The translations under genes were made by a program, and so were the position numbers. Below are positions 12,925 through 16,521 of a stretch of DNA of 16,521 nucleotides, in pieces (the stretch's first letter is position 1; each line of letters starts with the position of its first letter). The stretch comes from an uncultured Collinsella sp. GTDB lineage: Bacteria > Actinomycetota > Coriobacteriia > Coriobacteriales > Coriobacteriaceae. The stretch is from NCBI GenBank assembly GCA_958415525.1, contig CATYZE010000036.1:1-16521 (forward strand), read 5' to 3'. Under the pieces are notes generated by a model that saw nothing but the letters and a program-made list of their open reading frames with translations, was not told the DNA's origin and searched no databases.

Positions 12925-13938
12925 TTAATAACGCTCAAAGAAGGTAAGCGCGTTGTCGCTGCAGAGCTTCTGCATCACAGTCTTGCCAAAGTGCTTGGAG
13001 AGCATGTTCTGGAATTCGGGCATCTTGCTGGCATCGGAGAGGAAGGCGGGCACCTTGGCGCCGTCCCAGTCGCCGCCGAGCGCGATGACGTCCTCGCCAC
13101 CCAGGTCGAGCCAGTGTTCGATATGTGCTGCCAACTGGTCGAAGGTGACGTCTGCGGCGGTCTTGTCGGTTGCGTCGTTGGAAAGGAACTCGCTGCAGTA
13201 GTTGAGGCCGACGATACCGCCCATGTCGCGAATGGTGCGGAACTGGTCGTCGGTGAGGTTGCGCTTGACGCCGCAAACCGCGCGGGAGTTGGAGTGGCTG
13301 GCGACGAAGGGGCGCGTGGCGTGGGCGACAACCTCGTCAAAGCACTCATCGTTGAGGTGGGAGACGTCGAGCACCATGCCGGCGTGCTCCATCTGCGTAA
13401 GGGCCTCGATGCCGGCGGCGGTGAGGCCGGCGTGGGTGTCGTGGCCGCTCGCGAGCGGCCCCTGCGCGTTCCAGCTGAGTGATGACATGAGTACGCCCAG
13501 GCTCTTGAGTACCTCGATCAGCGCGGGGTCCTCGGCAAAGAACGTGGCGTTTTCGATGGTGTGGATGCAGGCGACCTTGCCGTCTTTGAGCGCAGGGCGA
13601 ATGTCTGCCGCGCTGCGTACGTTGACCATGCGGTCGTGGTTGAGCATTGCCTGGCCGCTCATGTGCGCCATGATCTGCGCCTGGAAGCGCGCGGCGTGGG
13701 CGGTGGGAATCTCGTCGGGGACAAACGTGGCGAAGCACTGTGCCCACGGCGTGTTGCCGATCTTTGCGAGCGAGATGGCGCAGGCGTTGCCCTCGATGAG
13801 GTCGAAATCCTGCGGATGCGTTTCGTCGCCGGGGAAATAACCGTCGGTGCCGGCGGTAAAGCGCAGGTCGAGATCGAGCGTGGCCCAGCCGATGCGGTCG
13901 GCGGTGTCACAGTGTAGGTCAAATACGGGATATGCCAT
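12925..13938 (-). CDS. Membrane dipeptidase family (M19) dipeptidase
   Basis: A 337-residue zinc dipeptidase of the renal dipeptidase family that hydrolyses Xaa-Xaa dipeptides, often including D-residues at the second position. Ligands match the family: His9 and Asp11 (DLHCDT), Glu129 (HTIENA), His194 (DVSHLN), His215 (ASHSNSRA) and Asp290/Asp292 (GGDWDG). No signal peptide is present, so it acts in the cytoplasm, probably on imported peptides. ATG 13938 is chosen because GGAGG precedes it by 4 nt and the sequence MAYPVFDLHCDT starts at the barrel; ten further codons upstream are open. It is transcribed away from the FKBP gene, sharing a 121-bp divergent region. Confidence 0.95.
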   Translation of the reverse strand: MAYPVFDLHCDTADRIGWATLDLDLRFTAGTDGYFPGDETHPQDFDLIEGNACAISLAKIGNTPWAQCFATFVPDEIPTAHAARFQAQIMAHMSGQAMLNHDRMVNVRSAADIRPALKDGKVACIHTIENATFFAEDPALIEVLKSLGVLMSSLSWNAQGPLASGHDTHAGLTAAGIEALTQMEHAGMVLDVSHLNDECFDEVVAHATRPFVASHSNSRAVCGVKRNLTDDQFRTIRDMGGIVGLNYCSEFLSNDATDKTAADVTFDQLAAHIEHWLDLGGEDVIALGGDWDGAKVPAFLSDASKMPEFQNMLSKHFGKTVMQKLCSDNALTFFERY

Positions 13939-13994
13939 AGTTCCTCCGGTTGCAGCGTTTCTTTGCAAACTGTCTTCAAATTGTATGACTAGGG

Positions 13995-14000
13995 TATAGT
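13995..14000 (+). promoter_or_regulatory. Candidate -10 for the FKBP gene
   Basis: TATAGT lies 60 nt before the FKBP start codon in the divergent region. The -35 is poor (TTCAAA is only 14 nt upstream), so this is tentative. Confidence 0.4.
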
Positions 14001-14059
14001 TAGCGCCATATGTTCACGGCGGCTTGCGTTGTGCGCCGCCCTTATATACGGAGGTTTCC

Positions 14060-14488
14060 ATGTCCAACCAGGGCAAGAAGGTCAAGACCCATTATCGTGG
14101 CACGCTCGACGACGGCACGCAGTTCGATAGCTCTTACGATCGCGGCGAGCCGCTGGAGTTCACCTGTGGCGCCGGCCAGATGATCAAGGGCTTCGACGCC
14201 GCTGTTGTCGACATGCAGGTGGGCGAGAAGAAGACCGTGCACATTCCTGCTGCTGATGCCTACGGCGAGCACAACCCCGAGATGGTCCTGACCTTCCCGG
14301 CCGAACAGGTTCCCAACATCGAGCAGATCGAGAAGGGCATGAAGCTCTTCCTGTCCACGCCGAGCGGTATGCCCGTCCCCGCCGTGGTCATCGACGTAAC
14401 GCCCGAGGCCGTGACGCTCGACGCCAACCACGAGCTGGCCGGCAAGGACCTCAACTTTGATATCGAGCTCGTCGAGGTCGAGGGCTAG
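14060..14488 (+). CDS. FKBP-type peptidyl-prolyl isomerase, SlyD-like
   Basis: A 142-residue cytosolic isomerase. The FKBP fold is split by an inserted chaperone (IF) loop as in SlyD: the N-terminal part has VKTHYRGTLDDGTQFDSS and MIKGFDAAVVDMQVGEKKTV, the IF region runs from about residue 70 to 120, and the chain ends in LNFDIELVEVEG. It lacks the His- and Cys-rich metal-binding tail of E. coli SlyD, so if it helps with nickel it must do so through the partner encoded next. GGAGG lies 4 nt before ATG 14060; the 12 codons open upstream are not used. The UreE-like gene begins 3 nt after its stop, so the two are almost certainly translated from one mRNA. Confidence 0.93.
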   Translation: MSNQGKKVKTHYRGTLDDGTQFDSSYDRGEPLEFTCGAGQMIKGFDAAVVDMQVGEKKTVHIPAADAYGEHNPEMVLTFPAEQVPNIEQIEKGMKLFLSTPSGMPVPAVVIDVTPEAVTLDANHELAGKDLNFDIELVEVEG

Positions 14489-14491
14489 AAC

Positions 14492-15073
14492 ATGCCCGAT
14501 CGTCTGGTTTCAACCGTGGTCTTGGGAAATCTCAACGATCTGTCCTACGAGCTCTTGCTTCGCCGGGAGCTGGGCGGCGTGTTTGAGACCGATGAGTTGT
14601 TGCTCGATTGGGACCAGGCGGACGCTCCCTCGTTTGTGGGGGTGACGGAGCTGGGGCGTGCGGTTGAGATTCGACGGGATGCTTCTGTAGCAGGCGAGCG
14701 CTTGGCCGATGGCGATGTGCTCGCGACGGACCGGTCGGGCATCGTGCCCGTGGCGGTTGTTGTGCGCCTGCGCAGCGCGGAGGTCTATCTGATCGAAGTC
14801 GATCGTATGGACTCTATTGCCCTGGCGCATGCCTGCTGGGAGATTGGCAACATGCATGCGCCGCTTTTCCGAGGTGACTCGGATGAGCATGCCGTGCGCA
14901 TGTATACGCCGGTGCAGCCTGTTTTGGGCCGCATGCTTCGGGGTATCGAGGGCGTACGACTCTCGGTGGTAGCACGCGAGCTCGATGCCAGTCGACGCTT
15001 TGCGTCGAGCGCGGCGGACGTCGTCGTGAGCATGGCTCCCGACTTTACCATCGTAAAGAAGGCGCGCGGTTAA
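14492..15073 (+). CDS. UreE-like nickel metallochaperone homologue
   Basis: A 193-residue protein resembling urease accessory protein UreE. The N-terminal half is beta-rich, with GRAVEIRRDASVAGERLADGD like the UreE peptide-binding domain. The C-terminal half has HACWEIGNMHAPLF, which corresponds to the UreE motif around the dimer-interface nickel ligand (here His122), followed by PVLGRMLRGIEGVRL. The extra His-rich tail of enterobacterial UreE is missing. No urease structural gene or ureF/ureG/ureD is in the window. Coupled to a SlyD-like FKBP, it may serve another nickel enzyme. I rate the family assignment as likely but based on short motifs only; the alternative is an uncharacterised protein with a similar fold. 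Confidence 0.72.
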   Translation: MPDRLVSTVVLGNLNDLSYELLLRRELGGVFETDELLLDWDQADAPSFVGVTELGRAVEIRRDASVAGERLADGDVLATDRSGIVPVAVVVRLRSAEVYLIEVDRMDSIALAHACWEIGNMHAPLFRGDSDEHAVRMYTPVQPVLGRMLRGIEGVRLSVVARELDASRRFASSAADVVVSMAPDFTIVKKARG

Positions 15074-15089
15074 GCGCCGGTGCGTGTGG

Positions 15090-15130
15090 GACGGACTTTG
15101 AGGGGCAACCATTCAAAGTCCGTCTTGTGT
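15090..15130 (+). terminator. Hairpin after the UreE-like gene
   Basis: GACGGACTTTGA (15090-15101) pairs perfectly with TCAAAGTCCGTC (15113-15124) around an 11-nt loop, followed by TTGTGTTG. The T-content is modest, so termination may be incomplete. It separates the FKBP/UreE-like pair from the HAD phosphatase. Confidence 0.6.
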
Positions 15131-15155
15131 TGATGAGATGCTTTGGGGGAAGCAT

Positions 15156-15953
15156 ATGGGTCTTGAGGGAATCAAGCTGATCGCCTGCGATTTGGACGGC
15201 ACGCTGCTGCATCTGGGGGAGCGCGAACCGCGTTCCGAGGCTTTTGAGCTCATCGATGAACTGCATCGTCGCGGCATTGTGTTTATGCCGGCGAGTGGTC
15301 GCCAATATGCGAGCTTGCGCTACCTCTTTGCGCCGGTGGCCGACGAGCTCGCCTATGTCTGCGAAAACGGCGCCTTGGTCATGAGTGAGGGACGTGCCGT
15401 CGTCAAGCGCTCCATGGAGCGTGGGCTGGCGATGGATATCGCGAATGCCGTGATTGCGTATCCCCATGCCGACGTGACTCTTTCGTGCGAGGGGCACCTC
15501 TACACCATGAGCGGCAACGATGCGTTCGTCGACCACCTGCGCTATGAGGTCCACTGCGATGTGGCGGTAGTCGACCGTCCCGAGGACATTGACGAGGATG
15601 TCATTAAGATTGCCTTCCAGACGCCCGAGGCGGAGCAGCCGGCGGCACTGGAGTATTTCGAGCGCCACTTTAGCGATCGAGTCGATGTCATGACATCGGG
15701 AACCGAATGGACGGACTTTATCGGGTTTGGTTCGGGCAAGGGTTCCGCGCTTGCCGACTACGGTCGCGCCCTGGGGATTTCGCCCGATGAGATGATGGCG
15801 TTTGGCGACAACGAGAACGATCGCGACATGCTCAACGTCGTGGGCCATCCCTATCTGATGGAAAACTGCAATCCTACCATGCGTGGCATCAACGACCGCG
15901 TCCGCTACGTGCGAACGGTCGAAGAGGAGCTGCGTCGCCTGCTCGCTGAGTAG
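15156..15953 (+). CDS. Cof-type HAD-IIB phosphatase
   Basis: A 265-residue HAD-superfamily hydrolase of the Cof/IIB subfamily, which dephosphorylates sugar phosphates, flavin mononucleotide, pyridoxal phosphate or similar small molecules. Motif I is ACDLDGTLL (nucleophile Asp12, acid/base Asp14), motif II is the Ser of PASGRQ, motif III the Lys in GFGSGKGSAL and motif IV GDNENDRDML. The cap domain between is of C2 type. GGGGGAAG precedes ATG 15156 closely; an in-frame ATG at 15138 lacks such a site. Substrate cannot be told from sequence. It is monocistronic and converges with perR, 15 nt away. Confidence 0.94.
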   Translation: MGLEGIKLIACDLDGTLLHLGEREPRSEAFELIDELHRRGIVFMPASGRQYASLRYLFAPVADELAYVCENGALVMSEGRAVVKRSMERGLAMDIANAVIAYPHADVTLSCEGHLYTMSGNDAFVDHLRYEVHCDVAVVDRPEDIDEDVIKIAFQTPEAEQPAALEYFERHFSDRVDVMTSGTEWTDFIGFGSGKGSALADYGRALGISPDEMMAFGDNENDRDMLNVVGHPYLMENCNPTMRGINDRVRYVRTVEEELRRLLAE

Positions 15954-15968
15954 GCTTTTGGGACATGC

Positions 15969-16349
15969 CTACCGGCAGTTGGGGCAGAGGCCTTCGAAGA
16001 TGGTGTAGTGCGAGGTGATATGCCAGCCGGTTTCCTCGCTTGCACGGGCGTCGAGTTGGGCATCGAACGGCAAGGGCACATCGATGACGCGGCTGCATGA
16101 GGTGCAGATAACGTGAGCGTGCGGTTCGGTCGTGCGGTCGAAGCGGCTGCCGCCCGGCGTCTTGATGGAGAGGATTTCTCCCGCGTCTGCTAAAAGGTTG
16201 AGGTTGCGGTAGACCGTGCCGCGACTGATCTTGTCGTCCTGCTCGCGTACAGCGTTGTAGATCTCGTCGGCGGTGGGGTGGCTATAGCTTTGGCGCACGG
16301 CGTCCAAGACCAGCTTTCGCTGTTTGGTATTTCGTCTTTGTACCGCCAT
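15969..16349 (-). CDS. perR: PerR-type Fur-family regulator
   Basis: A 126-residue repressor of the Fur family. An N-terminal winged helix (to about residue 65, TADEIYNAVRE and SRGTVYRNLNLL) is followed by the metal-binding dimerisation domain. The regulatory-site ligands of Bacillus subtilis PerR are all present: His24, Asp71 (SRFDRTTEPHAH), His77, His79 and Asp90. Having Asp, not Glu, at 71 favours PerR over Fur. The structural zinc site is complete: Cys82, Cys85, Cys122 and Cys125. It senses peroxide by metal-catalysed His oxidation, so it would switch on oxidant-defence genes. It has a normal start and no visible co-transcribed gene. A different Fur-family role (Fe or Zn) remains possible. 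Confidence 0.85.
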   Translation of the reverse strand: MAVQRRNTKQRKLVLDAVRQSYSHPTADEIYNAVREQDDKISRGTVYRNLNLLADAGEILSIKTPGGSRFDRTTEPHAHVICTSCSRVIDVPLPFDAQLDARASEETGWHITSHYTIFEGLCPNCR

Positions 16350-16382
16350 GCGCCTCGCCTCTTTTCTATCAACGGTCGTAGG

Positions 16383-16417
16383 TAAATGATACCGTATTTA
16401 GCACACAATACTAATAA
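16383..16417 (-). promoter_or_regulatory. perR promoter and operator-like sites
   Basis: On the - strand TTAGTA, a 17-nt spacer and TATCAT give a passable promoter. An interrupted inverted repeat, TAAAT...ATTTA (16383-16400), overlaps the -10, and 16403-16417 matches the PerR-box consensus TTATAATNATTATAA at 9 of 14 positions on the - strand. Autoregulation is plausible but unproven. Confidence 0.35.
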
Positions 16418-16465
16418 CGAGGAATGAAACTGCCTTCCCTTGATTATCAACTTCATCCGAACACC

Positions 16466-16503
16466 TCCCACATTCATCCGTACATGTACGGATGAATGTG
16501 GGA
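16466..16503. repeat. 38-bp perfect palindrome without spacer
   Basis: The sequence from TCCCACATTCATCC... to ...GGATGAATGTGGGA is identical to its reverse complement over all 38 positions, centred at 16484/16485 on GTACATGTAC. No T-run follows on either strand. It lies upstream of perR near the window edge. It could be a dimer-binding operator, a cruciform-forming site or a transcription end for a gene outside the window. Confidence 0.9.
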
Positions 16504-16521
16504 ATCCGATACCCTGAGGGC

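Noticed and set aside
12898..13482. 194-codon + strand frame opposite the dipeptidase
   Set aside because: The dipeptidase on the - strand has all M19 ligands and a good ribosome site; this frame is its complement.
15950..15972. GTAGGC...GCCTAC inverted repeat between the HAD gene and perR
   Set aside because: It has only a 6-bp stem with the T-rich part in the loop and overlaps both stop codons, too weak to call a terminator.

Overview
The window looks like chromosome of an obligately anaerobic, fairly GC-rich actinomycete of the Coriobacteriia, most like Collinsella. This is inference from gene content and codon style (class III anaerobic ribonucleotide reductase with its radical-SAM activase, GH13 glucosidase, tRNA style); no 16S or marker search was possible. 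Almost all genes read on the + strand; a YgjP-like metallopeptidase, an M19 dipeptidase and a PerR-type regulator read on the - strand.

Layout. 1-298 holds a 123-nt imperfect hairpin and a strong tRNA promoter. 299-388 is tRNA-Leu(GAG) with a terminator. 448-3618 is a two-gene signalling unit: a PAS/GAF/PP2C (SpoIIE/RsbU-like) phosphatase followed by a single protein joining a STAS antagonist domain to an RsbW-like ATPase. 3683-4063 is a tRNA cluster (Gly-Cys-Gly); the 3' end of the last tRNA-Gly and its terminator are part of a 187-bp tandem duplication (4008-4293). 4391-6124 is a GH13 alpha-glucosidase. 6225-6464 carries a third identical tRNA-Gly and tRNA-Val(GAC). 6465-6820 looks like a decayed junction, with a 12-bp tandem repeat next to the tRNA terminator. 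nrdD (7100-9322) follows a near-perfect NrdR box at 6827-6842. nrdG (9749-10330) is separated from nrdD by 426 nt holding two more long hairpins. folE, an HD-domain protein and folB (10397-12067) form a pterin/folate operon. The YgjP-like peptidase and the dipeptidase follow on the - strand. A SlyD-type FKBP and a UreE-like protein (14060-15073) form a probable nickel-handling pair. A Cof-type HAD phosphatase converges on perR (15969-16349). A 38-bp perfect palindrome lies at the right edge.

How the parts fit. nrdD and nrdG together supply dNTPs without oxygen, with NrdR the likely repressor. FolE and FolB make and process dihydroneopterin, and the HD protein between them is a candidate for the dephosphorylation step. 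The phosphatase and the STAS-ATPase fusion form a partner-switching module with no sigma factor beside it. PerR keeps every metal-sensing ligand and probably controls the peroxide response.

The least explained material is the set of long hairpins of unrelated sequence (32-154, 9338-9467, 9649-9734, 12872-12909, 16466-16503), the A/T palindrome fused to each of the three tRNA promoters, the tRNA-Gly 3'-end duplication, and the SlyD/UreE-like and FolE/HD/FolB pairings.
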